DNA of 64,000 nt from Pyricularia pennisetigena (Eukaryota > Ascomycota > Sordariomycetes > Magnaporthales > Pyriculariaceae), in the NCBI RefSeq assembly GCF_004337985.1, contig NC_043744.1, forward strand, positions 436,730-500,729, given 5' to 3'. Under the pieces are notes generated by a model. That model was not told the origin of the DNA and did no database searches. It saw only the letters and a list, made by a program, of their open reading frames with translations. How positions within the stretch are numbered: position 1 is the stretch's first letter; every line of letters begins with the position of its first letter. The position numbers and the translations under genes were made by a program. Of this stretch, positions 44,417 to 55,640 are shown piece by piece.

Positions 44417-45106
44417 TCACCGCGGTATCCAGAGGTGCTGCATCGGGGCGACTGGACCAGGAGAAGTGACGAGCTGATAGACGCGAGAAGCGACAAACAC
44501 TACAGTGGCGTCCCCGTCCCTCCGAATCCTGTCCGTTCCACTCTCATACCCAGCCAGATTATCGGCATCAGCAACCACCAAGAGAGCCCGGTACCTGTCG
44601 CGAGATTTCCTCAGGTTGTTTTCGAAGCCCTTGATCATGTCCGCGTGCACCATCTGCTCATGCACGACGTAGCAGCAACTCGACCCAAGCGCCCAGAGCC
44701 GGCACTCCAGCGCGCACCGCCACCTCCGGGCGAGGACGAGGTCGGCCGTGACCAGCCGGTGCTGCTCCGTGACCATCTCGAGGTGCTCATAGGACGTCAC
44801 CTCGCGGGCCAAGGACGGGTCCCTGCCCCCGCCGAGCCGCTGCGTCTTGGTCTCCGCCATCTGCCGGTGGGCACTGAGCGAGCGTTCAAGGTCCTCGAGC
44901 CGCGCGACGATGCTCTTCATCTTGGACAGGTCCTCCTCGGCCGCCGTCAGAGCCTCGAGGACTGCCGCGGTCCTGGGCAGATGTGTCTCTGCTCTCGACT
45001 GTTCTCGCTCGATCAGCTCCTCGAGGCGACTCACATCCCTTGCCTGCTGCTCGGTCTGCTGCAGGGCTACCGCCAGCATTCTGGCCTCGAGATCGGTGAG
45101 TGTCAT
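44417..45106 (-). CDS. hypothetical coiled-coil protein
   Basis: Single exon, 229 residues. The first 125 residues are strongly helical and rich in Glu, Leu, Arg and Ala with heptad-like spacing, for example SRLEELIEREQSRAETHL and IVARLEDLERSLSAH, so a coiled coil is likely. The C-terminal part is mixed, with two adjacent cysteines (SSCCYVV) and no recognised domain. Codon usage is GC-rich like neighbouring genes, and the frame is long on a strand where the reverse frame is less protein-like, which supports coding. No signal peptide is seen. I do not recognise the family. Confidence 0.65.
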   Translation of the reverse strand: MTLTDLEARMLAVALQQTEQQARDVSRLEELIEREQSRAETHLPRTAAVLEALTAAEEDLSKMKSIVARLEDLERSLSAHRQMAETKTQRLGGGRDPSLAREVTSYEHLEMVTEQHRLVTADLVLARRWRCALECRLWALGSSCCYVVHEQMVHADMIKGFENNLRKSRDRYRALLVVADADNLAGYESGTDRIRRDGDATVVFVASRVYQLVTSPGPVAPMQHLWIPR

Positions 45107-45930
45107 GTTTTGTTCTTATTCTTTTTGTCTTGCGGGTTTTTGGGATGAGGAGTAGCAGGTGGCTTTAGCTTGGCAGGCTGCTTGGGGCTGGTTCGAAATA
45201 CAAAAGACACTTGGGAGCAGGAAGATGTGCCCAGAAGAAATGTTTGCAAAATGGGTGCCTGCTTTCCAGATAAAGTCGTTGTTGGGCCTTTGGTATGGAA
45301 TCGATGGAATGCAGAGAATTGGCGGTTAGAAATCAAGTCTATAAATAAACTTTGACGTTCTTTTGGCTGTCCAGGACCAGAATAAGCGATACGGTCCAAA
45401 GCCTAAAGGCAATGTTTTCAAAGCGGACGGCTTTGCAGATTGCAATACATGTCCCCCAGAACCACAAAGCGTCATTCAGAAGTAACACTAAGCCGCAAAG
45501 GCTGGCGTGGGTAACAAAGGTTGTTTTTAAAGCTTCAGAATTTATTGAATGTGTCTAGATCTAGTAGACTCTAGAGTAGTTGATCAGTTTCTTGCAATTT
45601 TCCCCTATTTTTGCTGTCGTGCTGGAACTCAAAGATGTCACATAATTGCATTGATTCAAAAACATAGTCTCATGTGATGATTTTTTAACTAGCCTAAGCA
45701 CTATGATTTTCAAAAAAAAAAATATTGTTGTTTAACGCCCACAAGTCGGGCGGCCGGGGCCCTCGGCAAAAAGAAATGTTATACTCGGACAAAAAAGGCC
45801 AAGCAGCACAAAGAAAGAGAGAGAGAGAGAGAGATTAAAGGAAACATTTTCCACGTTCTTTTCTTCCACTCGGGGCCTACATCAGGCCCTGCACCACCAA
45901 ACACGCCCGCATCTCATCCAGGGTGACCTT
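45107..45930. other. intergenic with (AG)n tract
   Basis: No gene. An (AG)n tract lies at 45817-45834. The region is flanked by the starts or ends of minus-strand genes. Confidence 0.5.
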
Positions 45931-46503
45931 TTACAGCTTGCGCTTCTCCGCAAGCTGGAAGGTGGCAAAGCTCTCCGGGATATCGGCAGCCGAGGCGCCG
46001 GCCTTGTTGAGCGCGACCAGCTCCTCGGTGGGCAGCTTGGCCTCGACGATGGCGGTGTAGTTGTACTGGGTGCCGTCGGCGAGGTACATGAGGTCTGGAG
46101 CAACGCAGCCGGTCGACTCCTGGCCGTCGGCCCCGCGAGCGGCCAGGGCGGAGGTGACGCCGCGAACCATCTTCCTGTTGTTGAAGCCGTAGCCGGAGCC
46201 GCCGAAAGGCCCGTTGCCCAGGCACACGTAGTCGCGGCCGCCGCTGTCCTGCTGCTCGCGGATGGAGCCGCAGTTGGGACCGGCGTGGCCGCGGCACTGC
46301 AGGTTCCATTCGTGGGGGATGGCCCGGAAGGAGACGCTGGCGAAGAAGGTGCCGGCGTTGACGCTGCAGCAGGTGTTGGGGTTGATGCCGTAGCAGACCC
46401 AGCCGCCGCCCTGGTCGTTGCAGCCACCCCAGTTCTGGAGGTGCAGGTCCACGGCCGTGACTGCCGTGGCGAGGACGGCGGTGATGATGGCGAAGGTCTT
46501 CAT
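45931..46503 (-). CDS. small cysteine-rich secreted protein
   Basis: Single exon of 190 residues with signal peptide MKTFAIITAVLATAVTA and a mature protein starting near VDLHLQNWGGC. The mature part has eight cysteines, clustered as NPNTCC, LQCRGHAGPNC and a later VCLGNG, plus a Gly/Tyr-rich loop (GPFGGSGYGFNN). The C-terminal third is cysteine-free except for one residue and ends AEKRKL. It has no resemblance to a known enzyme family that I can name. It lies 1.9 kb from the other cysteine-rich secreted gene but shows no sequence similarity to it, so they are not tandem duplicates. Effector, adhesion or defence roles are all possible. The antisense and +1 frames are shadows. Confidence 0.82.
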   Translation of the reverse strand: MKTFAIITAVLATAVTAVDLHLQNWGGCNDQGGGWVCYGINPNTCCSVNAGTFFASVSFRAIPHEWNLQCRGHAGPNCGSIREQQDSGGRDYVCLGNGPFGGSGYGFNNRKMVRGVTSALAARGADGQESTGCVAPDLMYLADGTQYNYTAIVEAKLPTEELVALNKAGASAADIPESFATFQLAEKRKL

Positions 46504-49500
46504 TTTGAAAAGAAAAGGGGGGGGGGAGGGGAAAAAGAAAAGCTGTGAGCGTGCTTAATGGGGGGCGGGAGTAGCTGTCTTTGTTCCTGAAGCCTGCGGA
46601 AGATGCTGGAGAGGGATGGGGGGGATGGAAAGATTCAATGGCTTCTAGGAAGGGCAGGAAGCTCTTCCTTTATGCTTTTCTCAAATGACTGCCTTCTCCT
46701 CAGCATTATTCCAGATCTTTTGTTTGTCTTGCCGTCTGCTTCTCGTTTTCTCCATCGGATCCTCGCCTATGTTTTCCGACATCTCTGCAGGCATTACCAC
46801 TTGCTCTGCCTTGGACATGGTTATGGTTACACCTGTGCCGCTACAGAGTTTCTCAATAACGCTGCTAGCTCATGCAATGCAAAATATCATTTCAACTATG
46901 TTTCGAGCTTAGTGCTTAGTCCCAGCGAAAGCCGACCACGCGCAAATGAAATTACACCTTCCTAACTAGACATAGTTGCTGCTTGCACAAAACACCCAGT
47001 GCATGCGTCTCAGTTGTGATGTTTGATTTTTGTTTTGTTTTCTAGAGGAGAACCCTTCCCATCCATTGAACAATGGCTACTCTACTCTGCAGCTGGTTAT
47101 CTTATTGAAGTTATTGTCCGTAGTTCATCTATAGACTATAGCTAGCATCAGAAAAGCACAAATATCCTCGTACAATAGGGGACCGAGCCTTGGTTGGTCC
47201 TCTAGACACAAACGCGAACAATAGTAATTAGCCCCAATAAGTCCCTGGAGCTGCTCAACGGTAGAAGCTGACTTCAAAAGTATAACAACCCCATCTGCAG
47301 TCCTTTTCGAATCAAGGGCAGGCTGGGCAGCTACGGGGCTCCACTTCATGTGCCCTTGCGGCGTGTATCGTTCCCCCGCAGAGACGCAGGGCGACCTGAT
47401 AGGCCAAAAGTCCGAATCTTTTACCGAGCGACCAATCAAATATTCGTCTTTTTAAACATAAAAGAGCCCGGCACGCCGACAAGTGCTTATGGATCGCCCC
47501 GCTCCGCTGACTTGATCCGGGTGAGATTCCAGGGTTCTTTGGCGTAGAAAGGGAGAGAAAAAAAAAAAAAAAAAAAAAAAGAAAATCGAATCGCACAAGG
47601 CGAAAATGCCAAGGCGGCACGGGCACAACCAAGCCGTGCCTCCCGCATCGCATCTCCACGATGTAGCCTTCGTTTGACGGTGAATAAGCTGATGTCAGCG
47701 CAATTTCTTTCCAAAGAAGAGTTCCGATGCCTGCATTTCTTCCCCCAGCGGTGAAGTTCAACCGGCCGCTACCGCGCCCTCCCGGGGCCTGGTCTAGGTA
47801 GCGGTCATGGGCGTGTGCCGGCTACGATGGAGGGTGAGCAAACGCTCAGTTGGACGACGGGGCAGGCAAGCATAGCCCGTGTCTTCCAGGCGCTAAACGA
47901 TTGGTCCGTACAGACTATACCCGGGCTCGCTGGGCCTGCAGAGATTACTCTTTGAAATTCTCGCCCTAGGAGATGCGAATGCGTGTTTTCTCACGATCCC
48001 TGCCATGTAGATGCTTCTGGCCTTTGCGTCCCTCGGTCAGAGTGGGGTCGGGTCTTCCGTATATAGTACGCGTACAGAAGTGGAGTCTCGCGAGTGGGCG
48101 ATGGGCATGGAGATCCTCGAGACAAGGTTGAGTTCGAGGGCAATAAGCTCTTTTGCTGGGAAGTCCCAAGCATTCTAAAATTTACAAAGAAACAAGGCCA
48201 GCATCTCCTGTAACCAAAATGATTTATACAATATGCACTCTTTCCTTAACTTAGCAAAGGAAACGCTTGGCTAGCCTTGATGGAACGCAACTAGCGCCGT
48301 TTTTGAGCAAATAGAAAGAGATCAAATATAAATTGGCGTAAACGCTTTGAATCTATTGGTCTTGGAGCAGCGGTTCAGGGCAGGATCTTAGATTTGAAAT
48401 TTTCTAATGCACAACCAACAAGATTGGAGTCAAAGACTTTTTCGGTTGGCCTCCTCACAAGTTCACAACAACTATGCCATTACGGTGTGGCACGTATGCA
48501 CAATTGCACAAACACTGAACACTGAGCTTAGACGGTGAAAAGCGATGCTTCTGATAAACAATTCAATGTCGGCAGCTTGGGCGGCGGCGTCTAGGGTAGG
48601 TATCCCATTCGACGCCTTTGAAAATCGTTAATCATACAACAGCAGCAATACTGGAGCTTTTCATATGCAAATTAATGCATACTCGCCAGCCCAATTTCGA
48701 TTCTTACTTCCTCCCTATATCCTCAAGGGCTCACCTGTCTTCTCTCCTAACTACTATGCAGCCGTTCACATTCGTTGCCATTTTTGGCATTTGACGTTCA
48801 TATAATTTATAAACGCTTTACCTACTAGCAGCAGCAACACCCATCCGCACGTCCACGGCGGCCATACTACTGACGCCGCTGTTCTGGCTGCTTGAGGTGT
48901 CGCCAGTAGTGCTTCGAAACTTGTTCCCCCGGCGTAAATCCAAGCCCCGACCCAAACCGACATGCCCTCGGTGTGCGTTACCGATGACCATATGCAAACC
49001 TGGGTGAGTGCAACTTTTAATTTTGATATGATTCCTTGGGAATTGAGAGCGTCCGATTAACGTCTAATAGGCTTTGCTATTATCGTCCGTACCCTACTGG
49101 CTAACGGGATCAAAATATGTGTAAAATCGATCAAGAGTAACGTCGCCCCATACCGGCGCAGCTCCTGCATCACACCAGTCTTTAATTGTTTTATACAGAT
49201 TTTATATCTGATTCGAGGAATCTCGCATCAAGTCTTTTTGTTCAGCAATTAATGTACATCTATCTACCCAGTGAATACTGCAGTAACAGTCGATAACCTT
49301 TTTAAAAAATCGATTTATAAACGGAACCCAAAGGTGGACGGGGCGAGCGTAAAGTAAGCACGAACTGTTAGCCAAAGGCCCAAAGCTGTCGGCGCAAACC
49401 AGATCCCACCAAATCCCTCGGCACTTAATACATATTCTGCCCTCACTGGTTTGATCAGGGGAGAGCGGAGGGGATTCTGTATATTATTATTTCAATGGAT

Positions 49501-50774
49501 GTGGCCATACCTCAATGCAAATGTAACGCAGCATTACATTATATACGTTGTTACGGCCCCTTTGACGCGTCCGGATCCTACCAACAGCCACATCAGCCCC
49601 TAGCACCGGGGCACGACGGCGATCTCCCTCATTCCTAATGTGGAACCGGAATCGGTGACCCCGAGCCCGACCTCTGAAATCAACTGCAAGAAAATAACAT
49701 CCACCATTGCCTTACCCAGGGCTGTCGTAGCCAAGACCAAGAGAGAGATGACCATGTTGTGAACTTGTGATATGCGGCTCTGGTAAAAGATGATAGTGAC
49801 GGTTGAAGCTCATACGAACATATGTGCGCGTACGTTGTGCAACATTTTCGGGGTGGAATAAATCCAGGCGACTTTGTAGAACTGAAGAATGGGACATTGT
49901 CATCATTATTGTACGGGATTTGGTCTTTGTTCCATTTTTGTGTACCTCTCAGGCCACGCTCATCATGTTGCATCTAGACGCATTTGGTGCGCCAAATATT
50001 TACCCATCCATCCGTCATGGAATCATGGTCAAGATATTTTGCACTTCTCAAAGAAGCCCCAATGCACCAGCGCAGATGTTTTGTTGAGTCTGATCTCCAC
50101 CGAGTCCACACCCAGTCTTCTCGATCTCGTGGTCCGGGTTTATTTCAATCGGGAATTCGGAGCCAAAACCCACAAAGGGAAACAAACCCAAGGTTTTGGC
50201 GGTTCGGGATAAGTTTTGGTGACAGATGCGGGAAAAGCCTATTTACCCGCAAATTGACCGATCGCACCGAACGTAAGGGTAAAAGTGCCCAGAGCTACAA
50301 TCGCCCACCCTGCTGTGTAAAGTCTAAATTGAAATGCCGGGCTGGGCATGGCTCCAAAAGAGGGGGGTGCCAATGGGAACGCTGATAATTTAGATTGACC
50401 CGAATGGTTGATCCGAATCCCAAGGCAAAACCCTTTTCCCTTTATCTGCTCGCTGAGCGAGTTTCTGGCCACTGCCGTTCTGGGCATCGAGAACTAACGC
50501 TCTCCAAGAAACGGAACAGGTCGGATGGTTGCATAGCGCAGCTGGACGGGGCGCCCGTCACACAGGGTTTCTAAATTTATCTCATCAATAGGTTCAAGCC
50601 AGACATATAGAACCCGCTGGGTCGACGCGGCGTCGAGATGATTGACCTGCACTACGAGCCTTTGGACTGCTTCCGGCACAAAAGGACTTTGTTGGATCGC
50701 AAACGAACAAAGACACGGGTCAACAGCCAAGACGACCAGACAGAGACGCTCACTAGTGATCCATACAGAACAGA
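46504..50774. other. gene-free stretch
   Basis: About 4.3 kb without supportable genes. Short homopolymers occur, for example an A-rich run at 47560-47580. Short frames on both strands overlap and include translated A/T runs. No tRNA or repeat family could be identified by eye. Confidence 0.5.
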
Positions 50775-51637
50775 ATGCATTGGGTTTCGTGGACAGGATG
50801 GATGGTAGCGGCAGCAATGATGGCCATCGGTAAGTGATCCTGGAGCTTCCTTGAGCCTGGGTACCCTGGCCGACTCAGAGAACCAGCGTCTGCTGACCGC
50901 AATCCGACTTGGCCGAGCAGACCAAACGGCAGCTCAAGGTAGCAGCAGCCCGGTGACGGACATGGAGACGGGCTTCGTCTTTGCAGAATATCTGGGTCGG
51001 TACGACACTTCAAACAGCGCGATCCAGTTCCGAGTGGCCGTGCCGACCGGAGTTGGCGCAAACGAACCCTACGACGCCGTGATACAGGTCGCGGCGCCAA
51101 GAGCTGTCGGCTGGGCGGGCATGGCTTGGGGAGGAAGCATGACCTACAATCCGTTGACGGTGATGTGGCCGAGCGGACAGACGGTGATGTTGAGCTCGCG
51201 ATGGGCTACGTGCGTTGCCTTTTTCTTTTCGATTCACATTTCTCATATGATGCCCAGCCAAAAGCCCGGTTTATCGCACTGACACTAGAGTCTGGGAGAC
51301 AATATACCACAAAAGCGCACACACGACACCAGCACCGTACCTCGTCCCGACATACCAGGTGCTCAACACCGGGACGCGCGTCAACAGCACGCACTGGCAG
51401 ATAACTGCCAAATGCAGCGGTTGCACATTGTTCCAGGGCCGCGCCGGAGCGGCACCTACTTGGCTTCGGCCGACTGGGTCGAACAGGTTGGCTTTTGCCA
51501 TGGCCAGGACCGCCCCAAGCCAGCCGGGGTCGAACACGAGCGCGATACCGTATCATGAGGTCCACCAGTACTGGAACGCCGACTTTGGCAGCGCGCAGAA
51601 TGCAAACTTTGGCGAGCTGGTGCAGAAGAATTTGTAG
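50775..51637 (+). CDS. secreted CDH-type cytochrome b domain protein
   Basis: Three exons, 50775-50829, 50921-51209 and 51289-51637 (GTAAGT, GTGCGT donors; AG acceptors), giving 230 residues. The first exon encodes the signal peptide MHWVSWTGWMVAAAMMAI. The mature domain matches the haem-binding cytochrome domain of cellobiose dehydrogenase: YLGRYDTSNSAIQFRVAVP, then GWAGMAWGGSMTYNPLTVMW with Met92 as the candidate axial methionine, THWQITAKCSGC with the conserved cysteine pair (157 and 160), and PYHEVHQYWNADFGSAQN with His204 or His207 as the other ligand. The flavin dehydrogenase and carbohydrate-binding parts of full CDH are absent, so this is a stand-alone cytochrome. Such proteins may shuttle electrons to lytic polysaccharide monooxygenases (known for CDH; inferred here). 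Confidence 0.87.
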
Positions 51638-52155
51638 GGTGTGGATTGTCTGTCCTCCTGTGTGTGTGTGTGTATGTGCGCGGTTGTGGGTTCGCCACGA
51701 GGTAGTCTGAGACAATGAGGCAGCTGGGAGAGGGAAAAATGAGAGCGCAATAGAAAGTTGGGGATTTGAGTGGGGCAACGCGTCTTTACGTCGTAATTAG
51801 TCAACAAGCGTTTTAGCGCGTGCATCTTTTGGGGCAAAGGAAGCGAGGATCTATGGGTCCTCTGATTCAAAATCACGTGAGGGCTGATTGTTTGATGGAG
51901 AATTGAATTGACATTCGAGAGCATTCCCCACTTGAAGCTCCGCCCCCACCAAGACACCCTGAATTTGGGATGCGACGTCACTGGTTAGCCCCCCTAAAAA
52001 AAATTAAAAATTCACAGCTTGAATGAGGGGCAAGCACATGCGCAAGGCAACTTAACTTGCAGCTTAACTTGTCTTGGGTGACAAAACGATAAAACGCATG
52101 CGCAGAAATATCTGTGCAAATACTGGCTGTCAAGACCACAAAACAAACTGTCCAG
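51638..52155. other. intergenic between the cytochrome and TPR genes
   Basis: No gene seen. An in-frame ATG at 52114 upstream of the TPR gene is considered in that entry. Confidence 0.5.
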
Positions 52156-55100
52156 ATGGCCGACGAGCTTTTCGCTCATGTTGCTGCCGGCGAATACGTT
52201 GCCGTGCTCACGTCGGAGCCGGCGCGTATTCTCATCCGGGACCTCGTCCGCAACCTAAAAGCTTCAGGGGTTAGCGACAATAACGTGTCGCCAGCTTCTA
52301 GCGTCTTGACGGCGGCACAGACGGCTGCTGTCGGCCTAGCCGCCTTGAACGCCTTCTTGCAGCTGAACGTGACCGGCCCTGTTCTGGAGCAGGCGCATGC
52401 CGTCGAGTCTATTTTCCAAAATGAGTTCAACGTCGACCAACCCGAGCCTACGAACGGCGACAGCAAAAGGAATCTTCGCGACAGGTGCCTCAGGTCGCTT
52501 GACGTCGACGGTGTGGCAGTCTACCCCTACATACCGAGCATAGAGTTTTTCTCCTTAGCAAGACATGCTCTCATCACCCATTCCTGCCATCTGGATACCG
52601 ATATAAAGGGACTTGCCGACCCGGCGCTGCGCAGTTCGTCGTGGTTGAGGTTGCGCTTGCTGGTATGGCACCACAAGCTGTTTATACATCCCTCTCTCGG
52701 CGCGGGGTCCAGCTTCAACAAGGGCTCCCAATGGACCGATCTGCCGACTCTAGAGCAGCAGATCAGGGAAGCGCTCGCCGAGGCCGATGAGAACGTCCTG
52801 TCCTCGCCATCATCAATCGTCTTTACCACTGAGCAAAAAGTGCAGTTTCTCCTGGAAAAGGTCAACGTCTACATAACGCTGGGTCTGGATGCCAAGGCCA
52901 AGGAGGCTTTGGCTGAGGCATCACGGTTGACTGGGTTCGTCTACTCTCTTTCTGGTGCACTGGGGAAGCGCACCAAGTTTCAGGAGAACAGCACAAGCCA
53001 GCTTGTGGTCCTGGCCAAGAGCGCGGCAGCAGATGATGGCTTGCAGGCCGAGGCAGATACGAGCACCAAGTCGTCGGCGGCTCCTGAGGCATTGCCGCTG
53101 AACGACGACACTCTTCTCGAGAAGGTTGACTTCACCGATGCTAATGCCAACCCCACAGCTCAGGTGGGCGTACCCGAGGCGCTCCGAGGTATAGCACCAG
53201 ATAGCCAGCCTCAGTTGGCGCCTCTTGACCAGATCATCCTTTTGGCCGAGGCCACCTTGAAGGACGCCTTCTCACCTGCCGATAGCCTCACATCCGAGGA
53301 AATCCTGCCATTTGCCGAAAGGGTAGTCTCAGAGAAATCGACAAACTGGCAGATTTACACTCAAGCCCTCTTGGTACGATCAAGGATTGAGGTTCATCGA
53401 AGTAGGACAGTTGAGAGGGGTATCCTCCAGATGCAGGCCGTGGTGGATCAAGTACTTGTCGACACATCTGCACCGGCCCCTGAAAGCAAGCGCCAAGGCG
53501 ACCCCAACGGTTCTGCAAACGATGTCCCCAGCATCGAGGTTAGCACGCCAGGGGAAGCCAAGCCAGCACCAGTCAACAAGCCTACCTCTTTCTTCCCCAA
53601 AGCAGACCCCGCCGACTCTGCTCCCGCCAACGTCCGCCTCCAATACGTCCACGCCCTCTCATCACCACCAAGGTGGCATCTAGAGTCCGAACTTGCATTC
53701 TCCTGGACGTCTGTCGGGTCCCTCGTCGCCGCCCTCGACATCTTCAAGCGCTTGCGCCTCTGGGCCGAAGTTGCACTCTGTCTAGCCACCGCTGGTGCGC
53801 ACGGAGAGGACGATGAGGGAGGTCGCGGCCTGGGAAGCGAAGAGAAAGGCCGAGCGGTGGTGCGATGGCGGCTATTCCAGCCGACGCCCGAGGCTGCAGA
53901 TAGCGCTCCTGGACTAGAGGATCTAGACGTGGACGTATCCGTCTTGCGAGCCGCTCACTTCACCGGACCAGAGCGTGATCCACCTCCGCCGAATGCGCCG
54001 CGTCTTTACTGCATCCTTGGTGACCTAGAGCAGAACTCGGAGCACTACGAGAGGGCCTGGGAGATTTCAGGTCGGAGGTATGCTCGAGCACAACGTAGCC
54101 TGGGAGAGTTCCACCTCCAGCACCAAGACTGGGAAAAGGCCAGAGAGGCGTACATCAAGGCAACGTCAGCAAACCGTTTGAGTCCAGAGATGTGGAGCAG
54201 ACTCGGAGATATCAACCTGAGGCTGGGACGATTCTCCGATGCCGCCGAGGCTTTCAGACGAGCCATTGCTTCAGCATCAGGCACAGAAGGGGGCGAGGAT
54301 GCAAGGACATGGAGCAATCTTGGCAGTGCACTCTACAGCCTACATTGCGAAGCCGTCGACGGCGCCAAGAAGGCGAAACAGTCTGGAAGCGACGATGCTA
54401 AAGCAAGCACAGCCAAGGCTGTCGTACCCGCGCCCGATGAGGAGGAAGACATCGCACTGCATACAACTACGGGTCAAGACGACGCAGTCACTCTCCTTGC
54501 CCAGGCACTGTCGGCCTACAAGCGAGGTGCTTCCATGGCCCACGACAACTGGCGCATCTGGGACAATGTCCTGACTCTGGCGGCCCGTACACGCCCTCCC
54601 GCCGTCGCCGAAATAATCGCGGCCATGCGTCACATCCTGCGGGTCCGCGGAACGGAGGATGCCGTCGACGCCGACATACTGAGACTGCTCCTCGACACCG
54701 CCCTGCTCCCGCACAAGCCGCAGATCGCGCGCGGCTCGATCCAAAAGAATGTAGTCGACCTTTTCGAGGAGCAGGTTGCGCCCATGGTCACGTCTCGGTC
54801 CGAGTTGTGGGCGCTGATCGGGCGAGAGCGCGCGTGGCGCGGCGACTACGGTGGCGCCATCAACGCGGCCGAGAAGGCATGGCGGGCGGCGGTTGGCGGC
54901 AGCGGAGTGGGCGTGGCCGGTGGCGGCGGCGCTTCCCTGCTCGCCCCCGGCACTGCGGCTGGCGACGGCAAGAAGGAGAAGGCGGACTGGAGACTGGACC
55001 AGGGTGCCTGGGACGAGGTCGTGGCGCGGACGGACGAGCTGGTCGGGCTGCTGGAGAACTATGGGCCAGACGTGGAGGCCATCGGGACGCGGTGGAAGGG

Positions 55101-55209
55101 CAAGGCAAAGACTGTGATCCGTAGTGTGCTCGGCAAGGCCAAGGAGAACTGGGAGGGTAGTGAAGGGTGGGTGACGCTGGAGGGGCTACTGGAGGGATTA
55201 CAGTCATAG
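52156..55209 (+). CDS. emw1: TPR-repeat protein, TTC27/Emw1 family
   Basis: Intronless, 1017 residues from the ATG at 52156 (MADELFAHV). An in-frame ATG at 52114 would add 14 residues; the later start gives the cleaner N-terminus. The N-terminal 550 residues are helical with the family's long, poorly conserved repeats. The hallmark block is PRLYCILGDLEQN near 615, then RYARAQRSLGEFHLQHQDWEKAREAYIKATSAN near 640-672, then MWSRLGDINLRLGRFSDAAEAFRRAI near 678-703 and TWSNLGSALYSL: consecutive TPRs of the TTC27/Emw1 type. In yeast Emw1 is essential and linked to cell-wall integrity and U5 snRNP biogenesis roles reported for TTC27. Acidic and Ala-rich linkers (for example EEEDIALH near 760) are likely disordered. 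Family assignment is strong. Confidence 0.88.
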   Translation: MADELFAHVAAGEYVAVLTSEPARILIRDLVRNLKASGVSDNNVSPASSVLTAAQTAAVGLAALNAFLQLNVTGPVLEQAHAVESIFQNEFNVDQPEPTNGDSKRNLRDRCLRSLDVDGVAVYPYIPSIEFFSLARHALITHSCHLDTDIKGLADPALRSSSWLRLRLLVWHHKLFIHPSLGAGSSFNKGSQWTDLPTLEQQIREALAEADENVLSSPSSIVFTTEQKVQFLLEKVNVYITLGLDAKAKEALAEASRLTGFVYSLSGALGKRTKFQENSTSQLVVLAKSAAADDGLQAEADTSTKSSAAPEALPLNDDTLLEKVDFTDANANPTAQVGVPEALRGIAPDSQPQLAPLDQIILLAEATLKDAFSPADSLTSEEILPFAERVVSEKSTNWQIYTQALLVRSRIEVHRSRTVERGILQMQAVVDQVLVDTSAPAPESKRQGDPNGSANDVPSIEVSTPGEAKPAPVNKPTSFFPKADPADSAPANVRLQYVHALSSPPRWHLESELAFSWTSVGSLVAALDIFKRLRLWAEVALCLATAGAHGEDDEGGRGLGSEEKGRAVVRWRLFQPTPEAADSAPGLEDLDVDVSVLRAAHFTGPERDPPPPNAPRLYCILGDLEQNSEHYERAWEISGRRYARAQRSLGEFHLQHQDWEKAREAYIKATSANRLSPEMWSRLGDINLRLGRFSDAAEAFRRAIASASGTEGGEDARTWSNLGSALYSLHCEAVDGAKKAKQSGSDDAKASTAKAVVPAPDEEEDIALHTTTGQDDAVTLLAQALSAYKRGASMAHDNWRIWDNVLTLAARTRPPAVAEIIAAMRHILRVRGTEDAVDADILRLLLDTALLPHKPQIARGSIQKNVVDLFEEQVAPMVTSRSELWALIGRERAWRGDYGGAINAAEKAWRAAVGGSGVGVAGGGGASLLAPGTAAGDGKKEKADWRLDQGAWDEVVARTDELVGLLENYGPDVEAIGTRWKGKAKTVIRSVLGKAKENWEGSEGWVTLEGLLEGLQS

Positions 55210-55321
55210 ACTCTTGGCTTCTCTGCCTGCGATATGTGATAGTCTCTGTTTCTTGTGCATTCTTTCAATCCATCACGACATGGACGCTATCATTTCCAGT
55301 CTTTTTTTTTTTTTTTTTTTT

Positions 55322-55640
55322 NNNNNNNNNNNNNNNNNNNNNNNNNNNNNNNNNNNNNNNNNNNNNNNNNNNNNNNNNNNNNNNNNNNNNNNNNNNNNNN
55401 NNNNNNNNNNNNNNNNNNNNNNNNNNNNNNNNNNNNNNNNNNNNNNNNNNNNNNNNNNNNNNNNNNNNNNNNNNNNNNNNNNNNNNNNNNNNNNNNNNNN
55501 NNNNNNNNNNNNNNNNNNNNNNNNNNNNNNNNNNNNNNNNNNNNNNNNNNNNNNNNNNNNNNNNNNNNNNNNNNNNNNNNNNNNNNNNNNNNNNNNNNNN
55601 NNNNNNNNNNNNNNNNNNNNNNNNNNNNNNNNNNNNNNNN
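55322..55640. other. assembly gap (319 N)
   Basis: Run of N bordered by a T homopolymer on the left and C10 on the right, consistent with an assembly break at low-complexity sequence. Confidence 0.99.

Noticed and set aside
47312..47761. 149-codon minus-strand frame
   Set aside because: Contains a translated homopolymer (poly-Phe) and has no family resemblance or supporting splice structure.
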